Shown: positions 1 to 8,900 of the stretch, piece after piece
How positions within the stretch are numbered: the stretch's first letter is position 1
Layout of the letters: each line of letters starts with the position of its first letter
Assembly: GCF_014645795.1 (NCBI RefSeq)
Contig: NZ_BMMK01000003.1
Coordinates: forward strand, 208,379 to 272,378
Length of the DNA stretch: 64,000 nt
Direction of reading: 5' to 3'
Origin: Longimycelium tulufanense
GTDB lineage: Bacteria > Actinomycetota > Actinomycetes > Mycobacteriales > Pseudonocardiaceae
Notes under the pieces: model-generated
Seen by the model: the letters and a program-made list of their open reading frames with translations, nothing else
What the model was told of the DNA's origin: nothing
Databases searched by the model: none
Program-made: the position numbers and the translations under genes

Positions 1-1904
1 GTGCTGCCCACGCAGGACTTCACGGTGCGCAGCGCCTTGCCGTAGGCGTGTCCGGACTCGAAGCCGGCGTCGACCAGCCGTCGCCAGATGTGGGGGAGCT
101 GGTCGACGGTCGCACCGAACATGTCGATGCGCTGCGCGCCGGTGATCTTGGTGTAGAGCCCGAAGTCCCGAGCTACCTCGGCGATCACCAGCAGCTTCTC
201 GGGGGTGATCTCGCCGCCCGGGACGCGCGGGATCACCGAGTAGGTTCCGTTGCGCTGCATGTTGGCCAGGAACCGGTCGTTGGTGTCCTGCAGTGTCGCC
301 TGCTCGCCCTCCAGCACGTGCCCGGCGCCGAGCGAGGCGAGGATCGAGGCGACCGCGGGCTTGCAGATGTCGCAGCCGCGGCCCCGGCCGTGCTTCTCCA
401 CCAGTTCGCTGAAGGTGCGCACGCGGGTGGCGCGAATGATCTCGAAGAGTTCGGCGCGCGAGTACTCGAAGTGCTCGCAGATCGCCTTGGACTGCTCCAC
501 GCCGCAGGACGAGAGCAGCTGCTTGAGCATCGGCACGCAGGATCCGCACGTCGTGCCGGCCTTGGTGCAAGCCTTGATCCCGGCGACGTCGGTGCAGCCG
601 CCCACCACGATCGCGTCCTTGATCGTGCCCTTGGTGACGGCGTTGCAGGAGCAGACCTGCCCCTCGTCGGGGAGGGCGTCCACGCCGATGCCGGTGCCGG
701 CGCTGCCGGCGGGGGCGATCAGGGCGCCGGGATCGGTCGGCAGCGCCTGCCCGACCAGGGGGCGCAGCGTGGCGTAGGAGGTGGCGTCGCCGACGAGAAT
801 GCCGCCGAGCAGGGTGCCGGCGTCGTCGGAGATGACGAGCTTCTTGTAGCAGCCGGAGACCGGGTCGTTGTGCACGACCTCGAGCGCGCCCCCGGTGCTG
901 GCGTGTGCGTCGCCGAAGCTGGCCACGTCGACGCCGAGCAGCTTGAGCTTGGTGGACATGTCGGCGCCGGGGAAGGTGGCGGTGCCGCCGAGCAGCTGGT
1001 CGGCGACCACCTCGGCCATGGCGTAGCCCGGCCCGACCAGGCCGTAGCAGCGGCCGTGCACCGCGGCGACCTCGCCGATGGCGTACACGTTGGGGTCGCA
1101 GGTACGGCAGGCGTCGTCCACCAGCACGCCACCGCGCTCCCCCACGTCGAGGCCGCAGGCGCGGGCCAGGTCGTCGCGGGGGCGCACGCCGGCGGAGAAC
1201 ACCACCATGCCCGTGGTCAGCTCGGTGTCGTCGGACAACACCACGCGTAGGCCGTCGGGCGCCTCGGCGATCTCCTTGGTGGAGACTCCACAGTGGACGC
1301 TGGGGCCGAGGTCCTCGACGAGCCGGCGGAGCAGTGCGCCGCCGCCCTCGTCCACCTGCAGCGGCATCAGCCGCGGTGCCATCTCGACGATGTGCGTGTC
1401 CAGGCCGAGCTGACGGAGGACGTTCGCGGCTTCCAGCCCCAGCAGGCCGCCGCCGACGACCACACCGACGCCGCCGCCCTCGGCCGCGGCGCGGATGTCG
1501 TCGAGATCTTCCACCGTGCGGTAGGTGAAGCAGCCGGGCAGCTCGTGGCCGGGCACGGGAGGCACGAACGGGCGTGACCCGGTGGCCAGCACCAGCGCGT
1601 CGTAGCCGCGGACCAGGCCGCTGGCCGTGGTGACGGTGCGTGCGTCGCGGTCCACCGCGACCACCGGGTCGCCCAGGTGCAGCTCGACCAGGTCATCGCC
1701 GGCATGGTCGGCGTTCTCCAGGGCGAGCTTCCCGGCGTCCCAGTGGTCGACGTAGGAGGAGAGCGCGACACGATCGTAGGCCGGCCGCGGTTCTTCGGCG
1801 AGGACCACGACCCGCCAGGTCCCCGCGGTGTCCCGGTCGCGCAGCGCCTGCACGAGCCGGTGTCCCACCATGCCGTGTCCGACGACGACGAGTGTGCGCG
1901 TCAT
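1..1904 (-). CDS. nirB: Nitrite reductase large subunit NirB, N-terminal 634 residues (cut by window edge)
   Basis: NADH-dependent siroheme nitrite reductase, reducing nitrite to ammonium in the cytoplasm. The start ATG at 1904 is preceded by GGGAGGG six bases upstream. The first FAD motif (GHGMVGH) lies at residues 9-15 and the NAD-binding motif (VVVGGGLLGLEAA) at about 148-160. Two BFD-like [2Fe-2S] segments follow (CSCN with CGSC, then CDIC), and then the ferredoxin-like half-domain. The window ends inside the SCVGS motif, the first cysteine of the siroheme/[4Fe-4S] site, so the catalytic C-terminus lies outside. NarK is upstream on the same strand, 140 bp away, and a GlnR-like box sits in that gap. 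Identification is secure. Confidence 0.95.
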   Translation of the reverse strand, partial: MTRTLVVVGHGMVGHRLVQALRDRDTAGTWRVVVLAEEPRPAYDRVALSSYVDHWDAGKLALENADHAGDDLVELHLGDPVVAVDRDARTVTTASGLVRGYDALVLATGSRPFVPPVPGHELPGCFTYRTVEDLDDIRAAAEGGGVGVVVGGGLLGLEAANVLRQLGLDTHIVEMAPRLMPLQVDEGGGALLRRLVEDLGPSVHCGVSTKEIAEAPDGLRVVLSDDTELTTGMVVFSAGVRPRDDLARACGLDVGERGGVLVDDACRTCDPNVYAIGEVAAVHGRCYGLVGPGYAMAEVVADQLLGGTATFPGADMSTKLKLLGVDVASFGDAHASTGGALEVVHNDPVSGCYKKLVISDDAGTLLGGILVGDATSYATLRPLVGQALPTDPGALIAPAGSAGTGIGVDALPDEGQVCSCNAVTKGTIKDAIVVGGCTDVAGIKACTKAGTTCGSCVPMLKQLLSSCGVEQSKAICEHFEYSRAELFEIIRATRVRTFSELVEKHGRGRGCDICKPAVASILASLGAGHVLEGEQATLQDTNDRFLANMQRNGTYSVIPRVPGGEITPEKLLVIAEVARDFGLYTKITGAQRIDMFGATVDQLPHIWRRLVDAGFESGHAYGKALRTVKSCVGS

Positions 1905-1946
1905 CCACTTCCCTCCCTTGCTCAGTCCGAATGCTGCGTTGCCGGC

Positions 1947-1984
1947 GTGTCACCGCCTTCACCTCGGTGTGACAGCGGTGTTAC
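1947..1984 (-). promoter_or_regulatory. Putative GlnR box upstream of nirB
   Basis: Read on the minus strand, four 5-mers recur with exactly 6-nt spacers: GTAAC, GTCAC, GTGAA, GACAC. This is the 11-bp periodic a-b-a-b architecture known for actinomycete GlnR sites (gTnAC-N6-GaAAC twice). It ends 43 nt before the nirB start codon. GlnR control of nitrate and nitrite assimilation is established in Streptomyces and mycobacteria; binding here is inferred from the motif. Confidence 0.6.
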
Positions 1985-2044
1985 GACCTCCGCACCCGCT
2001 GTCCGGGTGATGCGTGCGTCGGCCGTTCGGCCGTGTCCGGTGGG

Positions 2045-3460
2045 TCACACCTGGGCGTGGGCGAGGCTCGGCACGCGCGCGACCAGAACCCGACGCCGCA
2101 GGTAGAACCACCAGGTCACGCCGATGCTGACCAGGTAGACCGCGAGGAACGCCCACAGTGCGGGCGCGATCGTTCCCAGGTTCACGTGCGAGATGCGGAA
2201 CACCTGGTTGATGAGGAACCCACCGAACGCCCCGATGGCGCCCGCGATCCCGATGACGGCGGCCGAGTGCCGCTTGGCGACCGGCACCACGCTGTCCGGG
2301 TCGCGGCCCTCCTCCAGTGCTCGCGCGCGGGCCTGGGCGCCGAAGATGGCCGGAATCATGCGGTAGGTGGAGCCGTTGCCGACGCCGGACATCACGAACA
2401 GCCACAGGAAGGAGCCGAGGAACACCGGGAACGAGTGCGTGTCCAGGCCCACCAGGACACCGACCGCGCCGATGGCCATGCCGGCGAACGTCAGCAGGGT
2501 GACCCGACCACCCCCGAGCCGGTCCGACAGCCAACCGCCCAGCGGACGCGTGACAGAGCCGATCAGGGCGCCGGCAAAGGCGAGAAAGCCCAACTTCACC
2601 AGCAACGGGATGTTCACCAGCTCGGGGAAGTTGCTCTTGATGAGCAACGGCAGCGCGAACGAGTAGCCGATGAACGAGCCGAAGGTGCCGATGTAGAGGA
2701 ACGACATCACCCAGGTGTGCTTGTTGGACAGCGCGGTGACGTAGGAGCGGCGGTCCGTCTTGGCGACGGTGAGGCTGTCCATGAAGAACCACGCGCACAC
2801 GCCGGCGAGGATCACGAAGGGCATCCACATCATGCCGGCGTACGCCAGGTGCACCCCGCCGCCGATGGAGATGACCAGTGGCACCAGGAGCTGGGTGACG
2901 GCGACGCCGATGTTGCCACCGGCCGCGTTGAGGCCGAGCGCGAAACCCTTCTTCCCTTCGGGGAAGAAGAAGGAGATGTTGGCCATCGACGAGGAGAAGT
3001 TGCCGCCGCCAAGGCCGGCGGTGGCCGCCGCCAGCAGGAAGAACCAGTACGGGGTGCTGGTGTCCTGGACGGCGACGATCAGCAGCAGGCACGGAATCAA
3101 CAGCAGGCTGGCACTGATGGTGGTCCACGCCCGGCCGCCGAACCGCGGCACCGCGAAGGTGTAGGGGATGCGCAACGCCGAGCCGACCAGGTTCGGCAGG
3201 GAGATCAACCAGAACAGCTGGTCGGCGCTGAAGTCGAAGCCGGCCGGGTTCAGGCTGACCACGACCATGCTCCACAGGATCCAGACGTTGAATCCCAGGT
3301 GCTCGGCAAGGACCGAGAAGAACAGGTTGCGGTGGGCGACGCGGCGGCCGGTGCGCTGCCAGAACTCGGGGTCCTCGGGTCGCCAGTCGTCGATCCAGCG
3401 GCCACGCCGGGCCGCTGGCGCGGTTGCCGGAGTCGGGTCCAACTCGAGCGTGCTGCTCAT
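2045..3460 (-). CDS. narK: Nitrate/nitrite transporter, MFS family (NarK type)
   Basis: A 471-residue major-facilitator protein with about 12 hydrophobic segments after a 45-residue charged N-terminus. It carries the nitrate-transporter signature, a glycine-rich GLGGGNFSSSMANISFFFP stretch at about residue 155, and the second NAAGGNIGVA nitrate motif. The start at 3460 has GGAGG six bases upstream. It would import nitrate for the reductase genes on either side; nitrite export is also possible in this family. It is on the same strand as nirB and the nitrate reductase genes, so the whole 1-7.5 kb region reads as one nitrate assimilation locus, though 485 bp separate it from the reductase pair. 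Confidence 0.93.
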   Translation of the reverse strand: MSSTLELDPTPATAPAARRGRWIDDWRPEDPEFWQRTGRRVAHRNLFFSVLAEHLGFNVWILWSMVVVSLNPAGFDFSADQLFWLISLPNLVGSALRIPYTFAVPRFGGRAWTTISASLLLIPCLLLIVAVQDTSTPYWFFLLAAATAGLGGGNFSSSMANISFFFPEGKKGFALGLNAAGGNIGVAVTQLLVPLVISIGGGVHLAYAGMMWMPFVILAGVCAWFFMDSLTVAKTDRRSYVTALSNKHTWVMSFLYIGTFGSFIGYSFALPLLIKSNFPELVNIPLLVKLGFLAFAGALIGSVTRPLGGWLSDRLGGGRVTLLTFAGMAIGAVGVLVGLDTHSFPVFLGSFLWLFVMSGVGNGSTYRMIPAIFGAQARARALEEGRDPDSVVPVAKRHSAAVIGIAGAIGAFGGFLINQVFRISHVNLGTIAPALWAFLAVYLVSIGVTWWFYLRRRVLVARVPSLAHAQV

Positions 3461-3945
3461 CGATGACCTCCGGGGACTACAGGGGAACTGGGGCGAAACG
3501 GTAGGGAGGGCGCATTACCCGGGAGTGCCGTCGCGTGACGTGGGCGGGAACTCCTGCTCACCTGGTCGGCCGCCCACCGTGAGAACGAGCCTTGCTGGCC
3601 GAAGCGGGGTCGTATCCGCGCCCGAACGCGACGCTCGCCTGCCGCCTGACGGGCGACAGATGCGCGTCCCTGTGTCGTGTGGTGGTTCGTTCGTGTCATA
3701 TGGCGGTTCGAAACATGCGTCATCGGCGTCGGAAATGCCCATCACTGCGGCAGAAACGTGGAACGTGACCAACATCGGTGGCGGTCTCGGCGTCATCTCG
3801 GGTGCGTCACACCCGCATGAGGCGGGAGCGAGGGCGTCGTGGCGGTGGATCCCGGTGGCCCGCGCATCCGGATGTGGTGTCTTCACTTGTGGTGGGAGAG
3901 AGCCACCGGGCCGGGTGCTCCCTCAGCGGACCCGACCCGGCGGGG
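3461..3945. other. 485-bp intergenic region between narK and the nitrate reductase pair
   Basis: No convincing gene is visible. It must hold the narK promoter. A partial 11-bp periodic series, ending in a perfect GAAAC at 3495-3499 on the plus strand, could be a degraded GlnR site, but it lacks the GTnAC partners. The short frames here have biased, low-complexity translations. Confidence 0.5.
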
Positions 3946-5427
3946 TCAGGAGGCGGTGCGCCCGGCGGTCGCGGCGTCCTGGTCCGGGTCGACCTCGGCG
4001 AGCCACTGGGCGATCCCGCACACCGCCTCGCGGCAGCTTCCGCAGCCGGTGCTGGCCCTGGTGGCGTCGGCCAGTGCGCTCACGCTGCGGGCTCCGGCCC
4101 GCCACGCGGTCATCAGCTGCCCCTTGCTGACGGTGTTACATCGACAGATCACCGCGGAGGAGGGCAGGTCTGCCGGGGAGGCGCCGGTCGCGCCGCTGGG
4201 CAGCGCACGGCCCAGCAGGAGCGCCAACCTGTCGGACGGCGCGGGCATCCCGCGGTCGTAGAGCTGGGTGACCATCGCCGCGGCGTCGGGCGTGCCCAGC
4301 ATGATCGCACCGGTGACCTTGTCGTCACGGAGGACGAGCTTGGCATAGCGGCCGCGCGCCGGGTCCTCCAGCCGCACCACTTCGGCGTCCGGGTCGTCCA
4401 ACTCGGCGTGCACCTCGCCGAGCGCGGCCAGGTCGATGTCGCGGGCCTTCAGCCTCGTGACGACGGGGGTACCGGTGTAGCGGGCCGCGGAATCGGCGCC
4501 GGTGAGCAGGTCGGCGACCACCGCCGCCTGCTCCCATCCCGGCTGCACGAGGCCGGAGATCGTGCCGGGATGCTGGGCGCAGTCGCCGATCGCGTGGATG
4601 CGGGGGTCGGACGTGCGCAGGGCGTCGTCGACGACCACGCCGCGGTCGATGGTCAGGCCGGCGTCGCCGGCGAGCCCGGTCTCGGCACGGACACCGGCGG
4701 AGACGACCACCAGGTCGGCGGGAACGTGGCTGCCGTCGGCCAGCTTCAGGCCGTCGCCGGGCACGTAACCGCTGGCGAGCACGTTGAGCCGGAACTCGAT
4801 GCCGAGCTGGGCGAGGGTGCGGGCGAGCACCCGGCCGGCCGCCGGGTCGAGCTGGCGTTCCATGAGGTGCCCGACGGGGTGCACCACGGTGACCCGGTTG
4901 CCGCGGCCGGCGAGTCCGCGGGCGGCCTCCAGGCCGAGCAGGCCACCCCCGAGCACCGCCACCGGTGCGCCGGGGCGGGCCGTGGCGAGAATGCGTTCGC
5001 AGTCGTCGAGGGTGCGGAACGCCACGACTCCCGGCGCCGGCTCGCCGTTCTCGTCGCACAACCCCTCGGTCGGTGGGAGCCAGGCGCGGCTTCCGGTGGC
5101 CAGGACGACGGCGTCGTAGGGCAGTACGTCGCCGTCGGCCAGCGTGACGGTGCGCACCACGCGGTCGATGCGGCTCACCCGGGTGCCGGTTCGTACCGTC
5201 ACCCCGTACCGATCCGCCCATGCACCGTCGTGGAGCGTGACCGCGTCCGTCGCCATCGCGCCGGCCAACACGCTGGAGAGCAGCACCCGGTTGTACGCGG
5301 CATGTGTCTCCTCGCCAACGATGGTGAGGGACACGCGCTCGCCGGCGGGGTCGCGCCGTCGCACCTCCTCGGCGAAACGGGCGCCAGCCATGCCATAGCC
5401 GATGACGACGACCTGTTGGGGACGCAT
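3946..5427 (-). CDS. FAD-dependent NAD(P)H oxidoreductase with C-terminal BFD [2Fe-2S] domain, electron donor to nitrate reductase
   Basis: A 493-residue protein built like the N-terminal half of NirB: an FAD motif at the N-terminus (VVVIGYGMAGARF), an ATGS motif near 110, an NAD motif (VAVLGGGLLGLEAA) near 155, and a BFD-like [2Fe-2S] segment with C428, C430, C462 and C465. Such NasC/NasB-like proteins pass electrons from NAD(P)H to assimilatory nitrate reductase. The ATG at 5427 shares its last base pair position with the TGA of the nitrate reductase gene (TGATG overlap), which indicates translational coupling. An upstream in-frame start at 5469 would lie inside that gene and is less likely. 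Confidence 0.88.
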   Translation of the reverse strand: MRPQQVVVIGYGMAGARFAEEVRRRDPAGERVSLTIVGEETHAAYNRVLLSSVLAGAMATDAVTLHDGAWADRYGVTVRTGTRVSRIDRVVRTVTLADGDVLPYDAVVLATGSRAWLPPTEGLCDENGEPAPGVVAFRTLDDCERILATARPGAPVAVLGGGLLGLEAARGLAGRGNRVTVVHPVGHLMERQLDPAAGRVLARTLAQLGIEFRLNVLASGYVPGDGLKLADGSHVPADLVVVSAGVRAETGLAGDAGLTIDRGVVVDDALRTSDPRIHAIGDCAQHPGTISGLVQPGWEQAAVVADLLTGADSAARYTGTPVVTRLKARDIDLAALGEVHAELDDPDAEVVRLEDPARGRYAKLVLRDDKVTGAIMLGTPDAAAMVTQLYDRGMPAPSDRLALLLGRALPSGATGASPADLPSSAVICRCNTVSKGQLMTAWRAGARSVSALADATRASTGCGSCREAVCGIAQWLAEVDPDQDAATAGRTAS

Positions 5428-7535
5428 CAACTCTCCTCCCCGGGGGCCGGCTCCAGGCGCACGGCACACACCTTGAATTCCGGCATCCGGCTAATCGGGT
5501 CGAGTGCGGGGTTGGTGACGAGGTTCGCGCGCTGGTCGCCGGCGAAGTGGAACGGCAGGAACACCGTGTCCAGCCGCATCGACGGCACCACGCGCACGCG
5601 CGCCACGGCGGTGCCACGCCGCGAGACGACGCGGGACAGCTGTCCCTCGGCGAGCCCGGCGCGGGCGGCGGTGTCCGGGTGGACTTCGACGTAGGACTCG
5701 GGAACGGCCTTGGCCAGTTCGGCGACACGCCGGGTCTGCGCGCCCGACTGGTAGTGCTGCAACACGCGACCAGTCGTGGCGAGCAGCGGGAAGTCGGCGT
5801 CGGGTGGTTCGGCGGGACCGCGGTGGTTCACCGCGGCGAACCGGGCGCGCCCGTCGGGGTGGGCGAAGCGGTCCAGGAAAAGTCGTGGCGTGCCGGGGTG
5901 GTCGACCGCGGGCACCGGCCAGTGCAGTTGCTCGCCGTCGCGCAGTCGTTCCCAGCTCACGCCGGAGTAGTCGGCCACCCCACCCGCGGAGGCACGCCGA
6001 AGTTCCTCGAACACCGTCTCGGCGTCGGTCGGGAAGCGTTCCGCGGGCTGGCCAAGACGGGTTGCCAGACCGTGCAGCACATCCAGGTCGCTGCGCACAC
6101 CCTGGGGAGGTTCAATCGCCCGTTCCCGCAATAGGATGCGACCCTCAAGGTTGGTGAGGGTGCCGTCTTCCTCGGCCCACTGCGTCACCGGAAGTACCAC
6201 GTCGGCGAGTTCCGCGGTCTCCGACAGCACAAAATCCGCCACCACCAGCAGATCCAGTGCGGCCAGGCGTTCGGCGACATGTGCCGCGCGTGGCGCGGAG
6301 ACCACCGGATTGCTGCCGAACACCAGCAACGCGCGCGGGCCGTCCGCGCCGCCGAGGGCGTCGAGCAACTCGTAGGCGGAGCGGCCGGGGCCGGGCAGCT
6401 CCGCGGGGTCGACACCCCACACGGCCGCGACGTGCTCCCGTGCGGCCGGGTCGTCGATCTTGCGGTAGCCGGGGAGCTGGTCCGCCTTCTGGCCGTGCTC
6501 CCGCCCGCCCTGGCCATTGCCCTGGCCGGTCAGGCATCCGTAGCCGGATCCGGGTCGGCCGGGCAGGCCGAGCGCGAGTGCCAGGTTGATCCATGCCGAG
6601 GCGGTGTCGGCACCGCTGGCGTGCTGTTCGGCGCCGCGCGCGGTGAGGACGTAGGCGTTGTGGGCGCGAGCCAGAAGTCGTACCGCGGCACGCTGATCCG
6701 CTGCCGACACACCGGTGACGCGTTCGACGCGCTCCGGCCACCACTGCGCGGCGATGCGCCACATCTCCTCGAAACCGTTGGTACGCGCGGAAATGTAATC
6801 GTGGTCCAGGTGGCCGTCTGCGACCACGGCGTGGAGCATGCCCAGCGCCAGCGCGAGGTCGGTGCCGGGTGCGGGCTGAAGGTGCAGCGCAGCCTGTTCG
6901 GCGGTTGCGGTACGGCGTGGGTCGATCACCACCAGCCCGCCGAGATCGACGGCGCGCCGCAGGTGTTGGCTGAAGGGCGGCATGGTCTCGGCGACGTTGC
7001 CGCCAACCAGCAGCACGGCGTCGGCGTCGTCGAGGTCGGTCACCGGGAACGGGAGCCCGCGATCGATCCCGAACACCCGGATTCCCGCGGCTGCGGCCGA
7101 GGACATGCAGAACCGGCCGTTGTAGTCGACCTGCGAGGTGCGCAGCGCGACGCGGGCGAACTTGCCGAGCGCGTAGGTCTTCTCGTTGGTCAGGCCGCCA
7201 CCGCCGAACAACGCGACGGCGTCGAGTCCGCGCTGTCGCTGGATGTCACGGATCCGTTCCGTGACGTAGTCGAGGGCCTCGTCCCACGACACCGGGTGCG
7301 GGGGCGCCTCCCGGCTCCGGCGCAGCAGCGGTTGCGTGAGGCGTCCCGGGGTGGTCAGCACGGCGGCCGAGGTCCACCCCTTCTGGCACAACCCGCCGCG
7401 GTTCGTGGGAAAGTCGCGGGGCTGGACAACGACGGAGCCACCTTCGGACGAGAGGTTCATCCCGCATTGCAAGGCGCAATAAGGGCAATGTGTCTTGGTG
7501 ATCGTTAACGCAGACGTCGTCAACGGCTCCGCCAT
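5427..7535 (-). CDS. nasA: Assimilatory nitrate reductase, molybdopterin oxidoreductase (NasA/NarB type)
   Basis: A 702-residue catalytic subunit that reduces nitrate to nitrite with a bis-MGD molybdenum cofactor. The N-terminal [4Fe-4S] site is C17-x2-C20-x3-C24 with C50, and C143 in NGRFCMSSA is the expected molybdenum ligand. There is no Tat or Sec signal, so it is cytoplasmic, as in NasA/NarB. The start at 7535 is chosen because GGGAGGT lies just upstream; the longer frame to 7640 begins with a non-homologous leader. It is translationally coupled to the FAD/[2Fe-2S] donor downstream. Confidence 0.94.
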   Translation of the reverse strand: MAEPLTTSALTITKTHCPYCALQCGMNLSSEGGSVVVQPRDFPTNRGGLCQKGWTSAAVLTTPGRLTQPLLRRSREAPPHPVSWDEALDYVTERIRDIQRQRGLDAVALFGGGGLTNEKTYALGKFARVALRTSQVDYNGRFCMSSAAAAGIRVFGIDRGLPFPVTDLDDADAVLLVGGNVAETMPPFSQHLRRAVDLGGLVVIDPRRTATAEQAALHLQPAPGTDLALALGMLHAVVADGHLDHDYISARTNGFEEMWRIAAQWWPERVERVTGVSAADQRAAVRLLARAHNAYVLTARGAEQHASGADTASAWINLALALGLPGRPGSGYGCLTGQGNGQGGREHGQKADQLPGYRKIDDPAAREHVAAVWGVDPAELPGPGRSAYELLDALGGADGPRALLVFGSNPVVSAPRAAHVAERLAALDLLVVADFVLSETAELADVVLPVTQWAEEDGTLTNLEGRILLRERAIEPPQGVRSDLDVLHGLATRLGQPAERFPTDAETVFEELRRASAGGVADYSGVSWERLRDGEQLHWPVPAVDHPGTPRLFLDRFAHPDGRARFAAVNHRGPAEPPDADFPLLATTGRVLQHYQSGAQTRRVAELAKAVPESYVEVHPDTAARAGLAEGQLSRVVSRRGTAVARVRVVPSMRLDTVFLPFHFAGDQRANLVTNPALDPISRMPEFKVCAVRLEPAPGEES

Positions 7536-7776
7536 AACACCTACCTCCCACTCCCAGCGTGCACGCACGCGCTTCCGACGCCAGATCTTGAGCGCTACAT
7601 CACGTAGTCGGGCGTGTACACAGAGGCACGAAAACGACATGCAGGGAGTAACTTCCGGCCCCGCTCAGTGACGTTAGGGCCGGGCTGTTACCCCGAAGTG
7701 GCGGTCTGTTTCGTCCGTGCGAACTTGCCCGCGCAACGATGTACGCCGTCGGTGAGTCGGTGTACGGGTCGGTGCG

Positions 7777-8574
7777 TCAGAGCAGCGGGGCGATCGTCTG
7801 GTAGGCCCGCTGCAGGCCCTCCAGGGACTCCGGGGTGGCCATGGGGTGTAGGGCGTTCACGGCGAGCCGGAACAACATCGCGCGCAGCAGCACCTGCGGC
7901 CAGTCGGCCAGGTGCTGCCACCGCTCGACAAGGCCGGTGTCCGCGCCACCCCAGGCCAGCGAGTCGACCGCGACGACCGCGGCGGCCCATTCGGCCGGGC
8001 GCCAGTAGGGGGTGAAGTCGATGATGCCGGGGGCGGTGTCCCCGGCGAAGAGCACGTTGCCGAACAGGTCGCCGTGCACGACCTGGGGCTGCAGCCCGAT
8101 CGGCTTGCGGAGCACGGACAGCATCTCGAACAGCCGGCCGCCCTTGGTCGGGTCCAGCGGCTCGTCGTCCTCGTCCCAGGCCAACCGGTCGGCCACCGAG
8201 AACACGTCGCGGCGCGCGTCGACGAACCGGGGGCGTTGCAGGTCGGCCGTGGCCCCGTGCAGCCGCAGCGAGACGGCGATGACCTCGTCGTGCCGGGGTT
8301 CCGGGCGGCCCTCCAGGTGCCGGGTCGCCGACCAACCGGCCACCACCCACCGGCCGTCGGTGGACCGCAGCGGGCGGGCCAGCCGCAGGTCCGGCACGCG
8401 TAACGCGTCCAGGGTCTGCGCGATCCAGGCCGCCTCCGCGGGGTTGCTGGCCGGCCGGAGCACCACCTCCCCGCACAGCCACGCCGGCCCGCCGTCGAGC
8501 GGCTCGGGCTCGACGCCACGCACGCCGAACGCCGCGCACACGTGTGACGGGGGTGGTTCCGGTCTATGGCTCAC
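7777..8574 (-). CDS. Aminoglycoside-phosphotransferase-fold protein, TIGR02569-like
   Basis: About 265 residues. The APH/choline-kinase-type motifs HGDLFGN (Brenner catalytic motif) and IIDF (metal-binding) appear in the C-terminal half. The actinobacterial TIGR02569 family has this layout and is often found near moeZ, but its substrate is unknown. The GTG at 8574 gives a start in line with the conserved region (SHRPEPPPSHVCAAFGV); an ATG-equivalent at 8658 is possible, and no strong ribosome site decides between them. It lies downstream of moeZ on the same strand but beyond a strong hairpin, so it is probably transcribed separately. Confidence 0.75.
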   Translation of the reverse strand: MSHRPEPPPSHVCAAFGVRGVEPEPLDGGPAWLCGEVVLRPASNPAEAAWIAQTLDALRVPDLRLARPLRSTDGRWVVAGWSATRHLEGRPEPRHDEVIAVSLRLHGATADLQRPRFVDARRDVFSVADRLAWDEDDEPLDPTKGGRLFEMLSVLRKPIGLQPQVVHGDLFGNVLFAGDTAPGIIDFTPYWRPAEWAAAVVAVDSLAWGGADTGLVERWQHLADWPQVLLRAMLFRLAVNALHPMATPESLEGLQRAYQTIAPLL

Positions 8575-8835
8575 GGCTGGGGACGGTACCGCCTGCCAGG
8601 CGCGGAACGCGGTATCCCAGGCCGAAGAACCCTCACCTCTACCCGAGCGGAGCCACAAAAGCCCTGCTCCGATGGGTTGCCGAAGCAGGGCGTCACCGGA
8701 TCGCCCGCCCTCACCCGGCCTTCGCCGGCACCGACTCCCTCATCGCGTTCGCACTGCTCGACTGGATGGTCCGCTGCTGCCGGGCGCTGAGGTACCGGCG
8801 CGGAGCACCGCGCGCTCGGCGGGAAGGCCCAAGAA

Positions 8836-8871
8836 CCGGGGCCCTTCGGACTGTGGTCCGAAGGGCCCCGG
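8836..8871 (-). terminator. Strong hairpin terminator downstream of moeZ
   Basis: A perfect 16-bp stem (8836-8851 with 8856-8871) encloses a TGTG loop. It starts 29 bp after the moeZ stop codon. There is no clear T-tract, as is usual for high-GC actinomycete terminators. Confidence 0.8.
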
Positions 8872-8900
8872 GTGGCGCGGGTTTCGTCAGTGTGGGTTGG

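Noticed and set aside
48-1250. Long plus-strand open frame antisense to nirB
   Set aside because: The minus-strand NirB frame is clearly coding; the antisense frame is a GC-skew shadow with no motif.
3515-3886. 123-codon minus-strand frame between narK and the nitrate reductase pair
   Set aside because: Low-complexity translation without a domain or a ribosome site.
7687-7712. GlnR site upstream of nasA
   Set aside because: Only one pair of 5-mers has the correct 11-bp period; the third is off by one.
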